This document shows, piece by piece, positions 18,000 through 26,201 of a DNA stretch of 61,674 bases (positions are counted from its first letter, which is position 1; each line of letters starts with the position of its first letter). The notes under the pieces are model-generated. The model searched no databases. It was given only the letters and a program-made list of their open reading frames with translations, and was not told where the DNA came from. Source of the stretch: Candidatus Latescibacterota bacterium. Lineage in GTDB: Bacteria > Latescibacterota > UBA2968 > UBA8231. The stretch covers positions 1 through 61,674 of the forward strand of contig JACPJE010000198.1 in NCBI GenBank assembly GCA_016187725.1, given 5' to 3'. A program made the position numbers and the translations under genes.

Positions 18000-18037
18000 C
18001 AAAGAGGAGGGGCAGTTCCTCTGCACCCTCCTCTTTG
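18000..18037 (-). terminator. Strong intercistronic hairpin, 12-bp perfect stem without a clear U-tract
   Basis: On the minus strand the arms CAAAGAGGAGGG and CCCTCCTCTTTG are exact complements around a 14-base loop that can pair further. The bases after the stem read CTTCAATT, only mildly U-rich, so it may terminate incompletely or protect the 3' end of the upstream CBM9-like message. It lies 20 bases after that gene's stop. Confidence 0.6.
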
Positions 18038-18056
18038 ACCTCACAACCTGCGCTGC

Positions 18057-18980
18057 TCAACGCGCTTCCTGGTCCAGATGGCTCTTGATTCTGCCCCAGG
18101 AAACACTTTCCACTGCGGTCCCGCCCTCTTCTCCTGGCAACATGTAATAATCCGGCATCTGGTCGCCCTTCTGATCCTGACCAGTGCTGCTGCCCAGGGG
18201 ATAGAGCTGGTGCTTGGCCCCGGTGTCGCCGCCGTCCGCATCCAGAGGGCGCACGCCCACATGGGTGACCTGGTCGGGGGCGAAGATGTGCCGCCTGGAC
18301 TCTGCCTTGGTAGGACCATAGAGATCGTAAAAGGCAAAGGCGGCCTCAATGGTGAAGGTGACGTTGGTCGACAGATCCGCAGACCCCGCCGGCAGCAGGG
18401 TCCAGCCGACCTCAATGGCGTCCTTGCCCGTGGCCTTGCCCTCAAACATATCCATGGTCCATCCGAGCGAGGGCAGATCGATGTACTCGAGCATGCTGTT
18501 GTAGATCACCTCCTCGCCCGGCTTGGGCAGGACCCGCATGTGAAACCGTGTGGCATTATGCACCTGATCCAGGTTTTCACCCAGGAAATCCCCACCCGAA
18601 TGGTCGGGGTCAAAGGTGATCTGGATGCAGTCGTCGTTCCACGCCCGCTTCGGGTCATCCTCGCGCCGTCTCAGGGTGTCGTCCTGGACGCGGATGAAGA
18701 AATAGAAGCGGTTGTCCGGCTGCGGGCTCCACGCGGACGAGATAGCCACGTCGTAGTCCGACTTCTGCACCACCTCGCCCCCGGCGGTGAACATATCAGC
18801 GGTGGTCATGATGAAACTGGGATCTATCCAGCCCCAGTCATTGTCCTTGCCGTCCATCTTCATGGCCGCAGGATCGGGGACCTGGGGGACAAAGACCGTT
18901 ATACCCACATGGGCCAGGGCCGCGCTGCTCAAGGCGAGCACCAGTGCACTTCCCCAGAGAAAGCTCCGTTTTTTCTGCAT
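18057..18980 (-). CDS. Secreted CBM9-like (DOMON-type) carbohydrate-binding protein
   Basis: 307 aa from ATG 18980, which follows AGGAGA by six bases; the open frame extends 40 codons upstream through a repeat region but without a ribosome site. A signal peptide (LVLALSSAALA) is cleaved near residue 23. The mature protein fits a family-9 carbohydrate-binding module: MDGKDNDWGWI near its N-terminus, then DVAISSAW and RFYFFIRVQDD, then the metal-site region WNDDCIQITFDPDHSGGDF. No catalytic domain is seen. It precedes the strong hairpin at 18000-18037 and follows the duplicated leader element, so it may be expressed at a different level from its neighbours. Confidence 0.7.
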   Translation of the reverse strand: MQKKRSFLWGSALVLALSSAALAHVGITVFVPQVPDPAAMKMDGKDNDWGWIDPSFIMTTADMFTAGGEVVQKSDYDVAISSAWSPQPDNRFYFFIRVQDDTLRRREDDPKRAWNDDCIQITFDPDHSGGDFLGENLDQVHNATRFHMRVLPKPGEEVIYNSMLEYIDLPSLGWTMDMFEGKATGKDAIEVGWTLLPAGSADLSTNVTFTIEAAFAFYDLYGPTKAESRRHIFAPDQVTHVGVRPLDADGGDTGAKHQLYPLGSSTGQDQKGDQMPDYYMLPGEEGGTAVESVSWGRIKSHLDQEAR

Positions 18981-19030
18981 CGCTGGTCTCCTAGATTGTG
19001 TGAAAAAAGGCGTGAAAACCGAGGGGATCG

Positions 19031-19159
19031 TCACCCGTCCGCGGTACTCACCTCCTTTCCGATTTCGGTGGATCCGTGCAACTGCTGCATACGCCGCCAT
19101 ATACCTTCAAAAAGGCATATGATACTCACCCGTCCGCGGTACTCACCTCCTTTCTGATT
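19031..19159 (-). repeat. Duplicated 34-bp leader element with extended Shine-Dalgarno core
   Basis: Copies at 19031-19064 and 19126-19159 differ at one base and start 95 bases apart. On the minus strand each holds AAGGAGGTGAGTACC followed by GCGGACGGGTGA; the left part of the 19126 copy, AGAAAGGAGGTGA, complements 13 bases of a typical 16S rRNA 3' tail. Both copies can be read as the end of tiny reading frames closing with KEVSTADG and a stop: 12 codons from ATG 19164 and 32 codons from GTG 19131. They lie between the barrel-protein gene and the CBM9-like gene. The role is unknown. Confidence 0.7.
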
Positions 19160-19175
19160 GCCATCGTGCTGGTCA

Positions 19176-21824
19176 TTACTGCGTACCGGTGCTGGCATAT
19201 ACCCTCAAGAAGGCCATGGATCCTTTTTGGGTTGCGTCTTTGAATTTCTGTCGTTCGAGCTGCAGCCCGCTGTTGAGCGTCAGCTGGTAACCCTGATAGG
19301 CAGAGGTATTGGAAAACAGGAAGGAGAAGACCAGGCTGCGGAAATCGTCCACAAACCCTACCTGCGGGGTTGCCGGTGTCTTCTTCAAGTTATCGAAGCG
19401 ACTGAGTTCAACCCCGAAATCGAACCACGTCGTGCGCGGGATCAGGGAGTACCTGGCGACCAGAAACAAAGCCTCCTCGAGGCTGCGGGCGGTGCTCAGC
19501 GACTTGATGCTCGGAACCTCATATTGGAAAGTGCTTTTCCATTTGGGCCAGAAGGTGAGGTTATTCCCTAGACCGACGGTGTAATCGGCCTTGTTGATCA
19601 GGCCGATAAAGGAGCGATCGCGCTTCAGGTCCGCCTGTCCGCCCTGCTGGAAATATCTCTCGTACTTGAGTTTGCCGGCGATGCTCAGGTTGCGGATTCG
19701 CGAGTACCTACCCGCGAAATAAACGGTATTGACGAAGGTGTCCTGGGCGTCCAGGGGATCGGTAAAATCCGTCCGCCCCTTTGGATCGACCCATACCACT
19801 CTATCTTCGGAAATATTGTCCTTGACTTGCTTGGCGTGCTCGAACAGGGAAAGCTCTATCCCTGGATAGTTCCACTCCGCGGTGAGCAGGCCATAGAGCG
19901 ACCGGCTCTTGCGGGCGCTGCTGAGCAGTCTTTCTCGCAGGTGACCGCCCGTGACCTGGATGTCCTCGTTGAGTTTGAGGCCGCCGTAGAGATTGTAGCC
20001 CCGGTGGTCCAGATCATAGGGATAGTCTGGCGCCCGATCGTCCTCGAATCTGTCGATCAGGGTATTGTTGTTCATATCCATCCCGAACAGGAACTGGGGC
20101 GCATCCACTGCGTAGCGCAGAAAGGGCTCGGCGTAGTCTGGTCGGTCGTTCCGGTTTTGGTTGAAATCCGAGACGAAGTCGTTGTTCTCGTCGAGGCCGG
20201 GAAAGACTTGGGTGTCCTCGCCTGTCGAACCTGCGGACGCCGAGAGGCCCGCACCAATCTGGCCGGCGCGCTGCCAATCTGCGAAACGGTCCTGATCGTC
20301 ATTGTCGTCCACAAACTCGAACAGGTTCCGGCGCGGGTCATTGTAGTCGACGACGCCTATATTATTACCCATAAAGGCTGAGGTGCGGTAGTCCGGATCC
20401 ATGGTGAAGGCCTCGCCGTAGCCAAACCAGGGATAGTGAACATAGGAGGCCGTGACGTAAGCGGCTCCTGCCCGCTCGCCGACTGCGTCGAGCTTGCTGA
20501 AATTCTGGTTGGGAAAACGCCTGAAGCGCCGATTCACCACATACTCAGAGCGCAGGTCAAATCCCGAAAGATTGTTTACCTGCAAGTCCAGCCCGAGCAC
20601 CTCATTGGCAGTGGGCAGGCCGTATTCAAATCTGATAAAACGCTGGTTTGACCCGTCGGTGATCTCGTCCCTGGCCTGGGCCACGGGCAGGAAAACCTGG
20701 TCGCCCAGCAGATCTGTCTGGCGATTGGAAGTGACCTCGATGCGGTAGTCATTGGCCATGATCAACTCGAACTCCAACTTCTCGATCTCCTGGAAGGTCG
20801 GCACCTTTTCAGTTGGCCGGAAACTGTTTCTGATATCGTAGATCAGTTCGATGACATCAGCTCCATTGGCCACCAGGCTGCCGCCAATCCGCACCCCTCC
20901 CCTGATGATGGGAAGGATCTCTGGATGGACCTCGCCATCGACCAACACCCGGTCGAAGAACAACAGGGCTCCAGACTCCGGGGTCTCGGGAGAGTCGTCC
21001 GAAATGCGAATGGTCACTGTTTCGACATTGCCAGTGTTCTGCGGGGTAGTCAGCACCCCTTTGAGGGAATTTTCGCCCAAAGAGAGATCGCTGCGGGTAT
21101 TGGCAGCATTGATCCAGGTGGCCCCGACCTGCGCGAAATCTCCCACCTGCGCCACCCCCCTGGCGCCCATCAACCGGGTGGTATTCTCGATGAGCGAGGG
21201 GGGGTCTGAATCCGTCCGCGCCGAGACTCCAGGCGCGTTTAGCCGCGAGGCCAGCAAAGTCACCGCGTACTTGTCTGAGAGGAAGTCCCACTGGAGGCCA
21301 TTGAAGGTGGGCTTGGAAAAGGTGAGCGGGGTCATGGTGGTGCGCAGCGCATCGCTGATCGCCAGTGAGGTGAAAAACTGCCCCTTCTGGGCAGAGGAGA
21401 TGACCAGGTTGCTGAACCAACTGCTGTACTTGGGGCTTTTGAATATGCCGCTCCCTTGCCGTTGCGGGCTATTCTCCGTCCAGTCGTAGATCGACCACCC
21501 CCGGGCGATGTAGTTGCCAAAAGGGTCGTAATAACGCGACCCTTCGAGCAGGATATCCACGTATTTCTGATAGATATCCCGGGCGTAGTTGCTGTACTCC
21601 CACCCGCGCCAGCGGTATTCGTAGTAGAGATTCTGGGGCAAGTACCACTTCCTGAGATTGGGCGCCATCGCCCCTGCGCGATTCCGCACTCCGTAGAGCC
21701 CCGGCTCCTCAACGGGTCGGTACCCGGTGGCCAACTGAGCCATGGCTGGAACCCCTCCCAGCGCGGCGAGACTCGCCACGGTCACCAAGGGAAAAAAGAT
21801 CGCTCTCCTGATCACCTGGGGCAT
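19176..21824 (-). CDS. Large secreted outer-membrane-barrel-like protein with calcium-binding-type repeats
   Basis: 882 aa; the family was not recognised. A signal peptide (VASLAALGGVPAMA) ends near residue 29. A beta-rich region with VLVDGEVHPEILPIIRGG is followed at about 500-620 by aspartate-rich segments (DNDDQDRFADW, DENNDFVSDFNQNRNDRPD, DMNNNTLIDRFEDDRAPD), like thrombospondin-3 or EF-hand calcium sites. The last 250 residues are alternating strands that resemble an outer-membrane barrel. ATG 21824 follows GAGGAGGAAGGT, and the stop of the discoidin-type gene lies ten bases upstream. It probably works with the three FlgD-Ig proteins encoded ahead of it. Confidence 0.6.
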   Translation of the reverse strand: MPQVIRRAIFFPLVTVASLAALGGVPAMAQLATGYRPVEEPGLYGVRNRAGAMAPNLRKWYLPQNLYYEYRWRGWEYSNYARDIYQKYVDILLEGSRYYDPFGNYIARGWSIYDWTENSPQRQGSGIFKSPKYSSWFSNLVISSAQKGQFFTSLAISDALRTTMTPLTFSKPTFNGLQWDFLSDKYAVTLLASRLNAPGVSARTDSDPPSLIENTTRLMGARGVAQVGDFAQVGATWINAANTRSDLSLGENSLKGVLTTPQNTGNVETVTIRISDDSPETPESGALLFFDRVLVDGEVHPEILPIIRGGVRIGGSLVANGADVIELIYDIRNSFRPTEKVPTFQEIEKLEFELIMANDYRIEVTSNRQTDLLGDQVFLPVAQARDEITDGSNQRFIRFEYGLPTANEVLGLDLQVNNLSGFDLRSEYVVNRRFRRFPNQNFSKLDAVGERAGAAYVTASYVHYPWFGYGEAFTMDPDYRTSAFMGNNIGVVDYNDPRRNLFEFVDDNDDQDRFADWQRAGQIGAGLSASAGSTGEDTQVFPGLDENNDFVSDFNQNRNDRPDYAEPFLRYAVDAPQFLFGMDMNNNTLIDRFEDDRAPDYPYDLDHRGYNLYGGLKLNEDIQVTGGHLRERLLSSARKSRSLYGLLTAEWNYPGIELSLFEHAKQVKDNISEDRVVWVDPKGRTDFTDPLDAQDTFVNTVYFAGRYSRIRNLSIAGKLKYERYFQQGGQADLKRDRSFIGLINKADYTVGLGNNLTFWPKWKSTFQYEVPSIKSLSTARSLEEALFLVARYSLIPRTTWFDFGVELSRFDNLKKTPATPQVGFVDDFRSLVFSFLFSNTSAYQGYQLTLNSGLQLERQKFKDATQKGSMAFLRVYASTGTQ

Positions 21825-21834
21825 ACCTTCCTCC

Positions 21835-24138
21835 TCAATAAGCCACGCTGATGGTACGCGTCAGGGTCTCTCCCCCAGCCTGTGTTTCGACCTCTACCTG
21901 ATACATGTAGATACCGGGAGGAACCACCGCCCCGTTTCGATCTCTTCCAGACCAGCCGAAATCCCATAATTGATCTGGATCGCGGTGCCCTGCCAATTCT
22001 TGAACCAGCTCGCCGTCCAATCTGTAGATGCGCACGGTGGGTGGCACATCGACCTTCAGGACTGAGAAGCGAATCTCTGCCTGGTCCCTTATTCCATCGT
22101 TGTTGGGCGTAAAGACCAGCGACTGGGATGGAAGGTTGGCAATGAAATGAGTGGCTTCCACCGCCTGGGGCAGAAAGACCGTGGTGGCGAACCGGCCAGC
22201 GGGATCAGCCAGTTGCCACAACCCGGGCTGCTGAGTCCTGCCGACCGAGGCCTTGACCAGATAGGGGTTGGTCAACAGATTCGCCTGGAAATCGATCACC
22301 ACCGAATCCTGACGCACTACCTGAGCCAACTCCACGATGAACGAATCCGGAGAGACCTGCACTGCCGCTGGCTCGACCAGGCTCCCACCTACCCTGATCG
22401 AAAGGCTATCCTTCTCCACCTGGGAAGGGGTTTCTACCAGAATGCGGTTGAACCCGGGATCCCCAGAACCGAAGTTCGGGTGGAGATGGTAGGAGAGTTT
22501 CTCCATCACGCCAGGCCTGGCCTCTTTGGGGTAGATCTCACCCGCGGCCCCAGATAGAAAGGCGTCCGTGTAGGCCAACGCCAGCGACTTCAAGGTAGGG
22601 GCCGTCTCCGGCTGGTCGGACTTCAGGAGCACTTTGAACTGCACGTAACGCCGCGGACTGGGTGAGAGAAACGACTGCCCGGAAAACTCGTACACGTTGC
22701 TCCACCCGCTCCAATCCTCTCCGGGCACGATGAACGTATCTATCGAACCCTTGAGCGCTTTGTTCAAACTGTCGTACTTTTCTTTGCTGACTTCAGTCCC
22801 GTTTTTGTGGTGGTAAACAGTCTGCTCGACCAGGGTGTTGCCCGACCGCGTCTGCGCCTGCACCCGGGTGCCCGGAGGAAGATCCACCTCCCAGTTGAGC
22901 GTCTGAAGCACCTTGGGCCGAGTGCTGATAGCGATGTAACCTGAGGTCAGTTCCACCTGCGCGACATAACCAACCGGGAAGACAAAGGCTTCGGCAATCG
23001 CCCCACTGCTGCTGCCGGTAAAGAGCATGAACAGATTGTGCAGGCGCAGGTAGGGATAGAAGCGATAGGTCAGCGGCTCAGGATTGGTCCAGGTCTGCGG
23101 GTCGGCATAGTCGAAGAGCAAGTCAAAATCGAGATCTCCCGAGGACTTCAAACTCCCATCCGAGCCCAGCAGACGGTGATTCAAGATCCTGGGCGGGTAC
23201 CAGGTGGTATGCAACTGGAAGGCCACAAAGACGACCCGGTTTATCCAGTAAACTGCCCCCAGGTCCCAGTTCCATTGGGTACGGCCCAAGATGCCACCCG
23301 CATCGAGTTCCTCCCAGAAGGTATTGACATCCCCATCCACCATGCCGCCAGCGCGGCCCTTGCCCTGATCGTCGATGAAGCCGCCGCGCTCGAAGGTGCC
23401 GGGCGCGATGTTCTCGCCGAAACTGATCACTTCGACCTCGGCGAGCGCCGCATCCGGGCTCTTGGCGTCCGCAATAATCCGTATATATTGAAGCGGAGCA
23501 AAGGCCGTGGAGGTATCCTCGCCGGCCTCTGCCTCTCCCAGGCTCAAAACCGCTTTTGTCCTTTCGCCGAACGCAACCGGATAGCTCACCAGGGTCTGCT
23601 CATTCCATTTGGTCGTCCCCCCGATGAAATCAAAAGAGAAGATGTCCTCGAAATCGGATTCCAGTTTACCGCTCGATCCAAAGACCCGGAACCCTCTCAG
23701 GGGACGCGCCCCTTCCTCATCGGGGAAATGCAGGCGGATTTCCTTGACCGCCATGGCCCGCCCCAGGTCGATTTCGAGCCACCACTTGTCAAGGGGATCG
23801 GCCTGGTTGGGTTTCCAAAAAGTCTCGAGATTACCATCGATGATGTTGAGCGCCCTAGCCGGATTCGAGCCGACTCGCCATACTCCTCCCCGCACCTCTC
23901 CACTTTGCTTCAGTTTGTGCGTGAACTGAGGCGCGCTAGGAGCAGCATTGAAAGGCTGTTCGAACTTCACTGGCGCAATCGACCCGTCATCCTGCAGTTT
24001 GACCGCTCCCTTGGGGAACCGCCATTCCTCCCACTGGGATTTCTGGTCCACCTTGTAGACACCCTGGCCACTCGCCCCAGTTCCTGCCAACAGGGCCAGC
24101 AACAAGGGCCAACGATGGGGTTTGAGAAAATTTTTCAC
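21835..24138 (-). CDS. Secreted discoidin-like protein with C-terminal FlgD-type Ig domain (paralogue C)
   Basis: 767 aa. The start is GTG 24138, eight bases after GGAG. A signal peptide (LLLALLAGTGASG) is followed by two discoidin-like segments: about residues 85-200 (NIIDGNLETFWKPN, WWLEIDLGRAMAVKEIRLHFP) and about 255-370 (GMVDGDVNTFWEE). A middle beta region shares SPSPRRYVQFKVLL with the two upstream paralogues. The last 90 residues are a FlgD/T9SS-like Ig domain (FTPNNDGIRDQAEIRFS, then a VRIYRLDGELV strand) ending in ISVAY. This C-terminal domain type sorts proteins to the cell surface in related phyla, but no secretion genes are present here. Confidence 0.72.
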   Translation of the reverse strand: MKNFLKPHRWPLLLALLAGTGASGQGVYKVDQKSQWEEWRFPKGAVKLQDDGSIAPVKFEQPFNAAPSAPQFTHKLKQSGEVRGGVWRVGSNPARALNIIDGNLETFWKPNQADPLDKWWLEIDLGRAMAVKEIRLHFPDEEGARPLRGFRVFGSSGKLESDFEDIFSFDFIGGTTKWNEQTLVSYPVAFGERTKAVLSLGEAEAGEDTSTAFAPLQYIRIIADAKSPDAALAEVEVISFGENIAPGTFERGGFIDDQGKGRAGGMVDGDVNTFWEELDAGGILGRTQWNWDLGAVYWINRVVFVAFQLHTTWYPPRILNHRLLGSDGSLKSSGDLDFDLLFDYADPQTWTNPEPLTYRFYPYLRLHNLFMLFTGSSSGAIAEAFVFPVGYVAQVELTSGYIAISTRPKVLQTLNWEVDLPPGTRVQAQTRSGNTLVEQTVYHHKNGTEVSKEKYDSLNKALKGSIDTFIVPGEDWSGWSNVYEFSGQSFLSPSPRRYVQFKVLLKSDQPETAPTLKSLALAYTDAFLSGAAGEIYPKEARPGVMEKLSYHLHPNFGSGDPGFNRILVETPSQVEKDSLSIRVGGSLVEPAAVQVSPDSFIVELAQVVRQDSVVIDFQANLLTNPYLVKASVGRTQQPGLWQLADPAGRFATTVFLPQAVEATHFIANLPSQSLVFTPNNDGIRDQAEIRFSVLKVDVPPTVRIYRLDGELVQELAGHRDPDQLWDFGWSGRDRNGAVVPPGIYMYQVEVETQAGGETLTRTISVAY

Positions 24139-24184
24139 TGGACAGTCTCCCGTAGCGGCAGGTGAAAAGAGGCCTTTCTCGCTT

Positions 24185-26161
24185 TCAGTACACCACCCCT
24201 ATGCTCCCTGTTCGCACAAAACTCCCCTGTTCGGTCTTCGCCTCCAATCTGACTAGATAGATCCCCACCGGCAGCAATTTTTGGTCGTCGCCACGGCCAT
24301 CCCACCGCCAATCATAGGAACCGCTGCCTTCCGCTTCGGAGAATAGCCTCCTCACCGACCGACCGGCCAGATCGTAGATACTCACCTTCACTTCGATCGG
24401 CCGCACCAATTGCACCAGGGTGTAAGAGATACTAGTCTGGTCGTTGACACCATCCTGATTGGGCGAGATCACCTGGGGAGTGATGGCGAAGGCGGGCAAC
24501 AGATCCCTGGTAGACTCCGCCGAAGTCAACACCCGCAGCGCATTGGTCGACACCTCGGGATTGGCATCCCCGGGCAATACCCGCTGCGGCAGATCCCTAC
24601 CCTGAGTATCGAAGGCCTCAGCCGGAAAAAAAGTCCCCTGCACGAAGATTTCCGTCTCGAAGACCGCCCTGAGGGTACCGGTAGCCCTGGATTCGACTCG
24701 GCGGGAGGGAAAAAAGACGGTCAGACTGCCCAAAGTCTCCTCAATGCTATCGGGGGTCGCGCTCACTGGAGGGCTGCCGAGGAGGAATTCCACAAAGCGA
24801 GGCTTTCCCGGCGTGAAGATCCGCAGGGCATCAAACCCGACATCCATTCCGCCTACGTCGGCGATCACATCATAGGCAAAGGTCGATTTTACCCCGGCCG
24901 GCACAATGGGCACATTCCCCAGTGGTCGCGGGGTATCTATTTGTGATATTTCCCCGATTAGTTGCTGGGCCAGGGGCGGGATGGAGTGTTCGACCGTCAG
25001 GGATTTGACCCGCACCCCATCGAGGATCGCCCGGCTCTCCATGGCGATCTCGAACTGGAAGTAGCGACGCGGACTAGGCAGATCGATTTGCTGATCCGAA
25101 ATGGGAAAAGGCGACGACCAAGGGCTCCAGTTGAGTTGGTCTTCCTCTACGGGCCCCCGCAGCTGTTCGTCCATCTTGTTGTATTCGCTCTCCGGGACCT
25201 CCACGCGCTCCCCAGTGAACAGATTGGTGTATTTGTAATAAACCAGGGCAGTGCTGTCCGCGCCGGTGCGCATCCGCACCGATACCCCAGCCTCCGCCCT
25301 TGGCACCACCGCCAGGCTGTCGGCCTCTTGGCGCAGCATCTCAAGGACCCATCCGAGGCGGCTGAAATTCGCCGTTTCTCCCAGATCCACCACCTTGGAG
25401 CGATAGACTCCGCGAGGGGCAAAACCATTTCCGAAGAGTTGGAACTCGGCGATTTCGAAGGGATTGGCAGAGGTTATTTCCAGGCGTATGTAGCGGACGA
25501 ACTGCAAGGGGAAAGGAATCTCCGTGTTGTTCTCGCTGGTGAAGGTCTCTCGCTTCAGGAGGGAGTAGATCGGCGAGTCTTCCTGATTGAAGATCCTGCC
25601 ATCATTGACAAAGATATCGTACCCCCGGATAAAGTCGTCCTTGTAGGGGCGGCCTTGGTCATCCTGGCCATTCTGCCGGGGGAAAAAGGCGATCTTGTTG
25701 GCCGGGAACTGGGTGCCCAGATCGAAGAAAATACTTGTCCCTTGCTGGGAAACCCCAAACCGTTTGAAGCGGTCCCCAGTGGAGGTAGTATCGTTGCCAT
25801 CGACGATCGGAATGTTTGGCTGCTTCAGCGATATATTATCCCAGATGCGCGCCTGCGGCTGCTCAGCGATATAGCCCGACGGAAATTCATCTACCCACTG
25901 CAACTGGGGGAAGATATTCTGTCGCGAATTGAAACTGACGAGTTGGATCATCCCGGAAGTGCCAAAGCTGATGGCAGTCGCATTGAGTTTTTGCGATTCC
26001 CAGGACAAGCCTTCAGTTCCTATACGCCAATATCTCACCTCCCCTTCTACCTGCCGCGCGGTCAGACCGATCAATAGCAATACCCCAACAACCGCTTCCC
26101 AGGCCCGTTTCCAAGAGAAGCATTTCCAGCGGCTATAACTACCAGGCGGTTTACAGGACAT
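24185..26161 (-). CDS. Secreted discoidin-like protein with C-terminal FlgD-type Ig domain (paralogue B)
   Basis: 658 aa from ATG 26161; the open frame reaches 26248 but would overlap the preceding gene and add an implausible leader. The signal sequence is AVVGVLLLIGLTARQVEG. A discoidin-like region (PIVDGNDTTSTGDR, FFDLGTQFPANKIAFFP, FVRYIRLEITSA) is followed by a middle region with LPSPRRYFQFEIAM and GFDALRIFTPGKP. The C-terminal FlgD-like Ig domain begins SPNQDGVNDQTSISY and closes in IGVVY. The order of parts is the same as in paralogue A at 26202-28265, and the similarity is clear along the length, so the pair arose by tandem duplication. Confidence 0.72.
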   Translation of the reverse strand: MSCKPPGSYSRWKCFSWKRAWEAVVGVLLLIGLTARQVEGEVRYWRIGTEGLSWESQKLNATAISFGTSGMIQLVSFNSRQNIFPQLQWVDEFPSGYIAEQPQARIWDNISLKQPNIPIVDGNDTTSTGDRFKRFGVSQQGTSIFFDLGTQFPANKIAFFPRQNGQDDQGRPYKDDFIRGYDIFVNDGRIFNQEDSPIYSLLKRETFTSENNTEIPFPLQFVRYIRLEITSANPFEIAEFQLFGNGFAPRGVYRSKVVDLGETANFSRLGWVLEMLRQEADSLAVVPRAEAGVSVRMRTGADSTALVYYKYTNLFTGERVEVPESEYNKMDEQLRGPVEEDQLNWSPWSSPFPISDQQIDLPSPRRYFQFEIAMESRAILDGVRVKSLTVEHSIPPLAQQLIGEISQIDTPRPLGNVPIVPAGVKSTFAYDVIADVGGMDVGFDALRIFTPGKPRFVEFLLGSPPVSATPDSIEETLGSLTVFFPSRRVESRATGTLRAVFETEIFVQGTFFPAEAFDTQGRDLPQRVLPGDANPEVSTNALRVLTSAESTRDLLPAFAITPQVISPNQDGVNDQTSISYTLVQLVRPIEVKVSIYDLAGRSVRRLFSEAEGSGSYDWRWDGRGDDQKLLPVGIYLVRLEAKTEQGSFVRTGSIGVVY

Positions 26162-26201
26162 GGATCTCAAGGTCTCCAAGGGAGGGGCAAGACCACAACC
26201 T

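Noticed and set aside
19126..19145. GCGGACGGGTGAGTA on the minus strand matches a conserved stretch of 16S rRNA.
   Set aside because: The match is 15 bases only; flanking bases do not resemble rRNA, so it is a coincidence of the repeat element.
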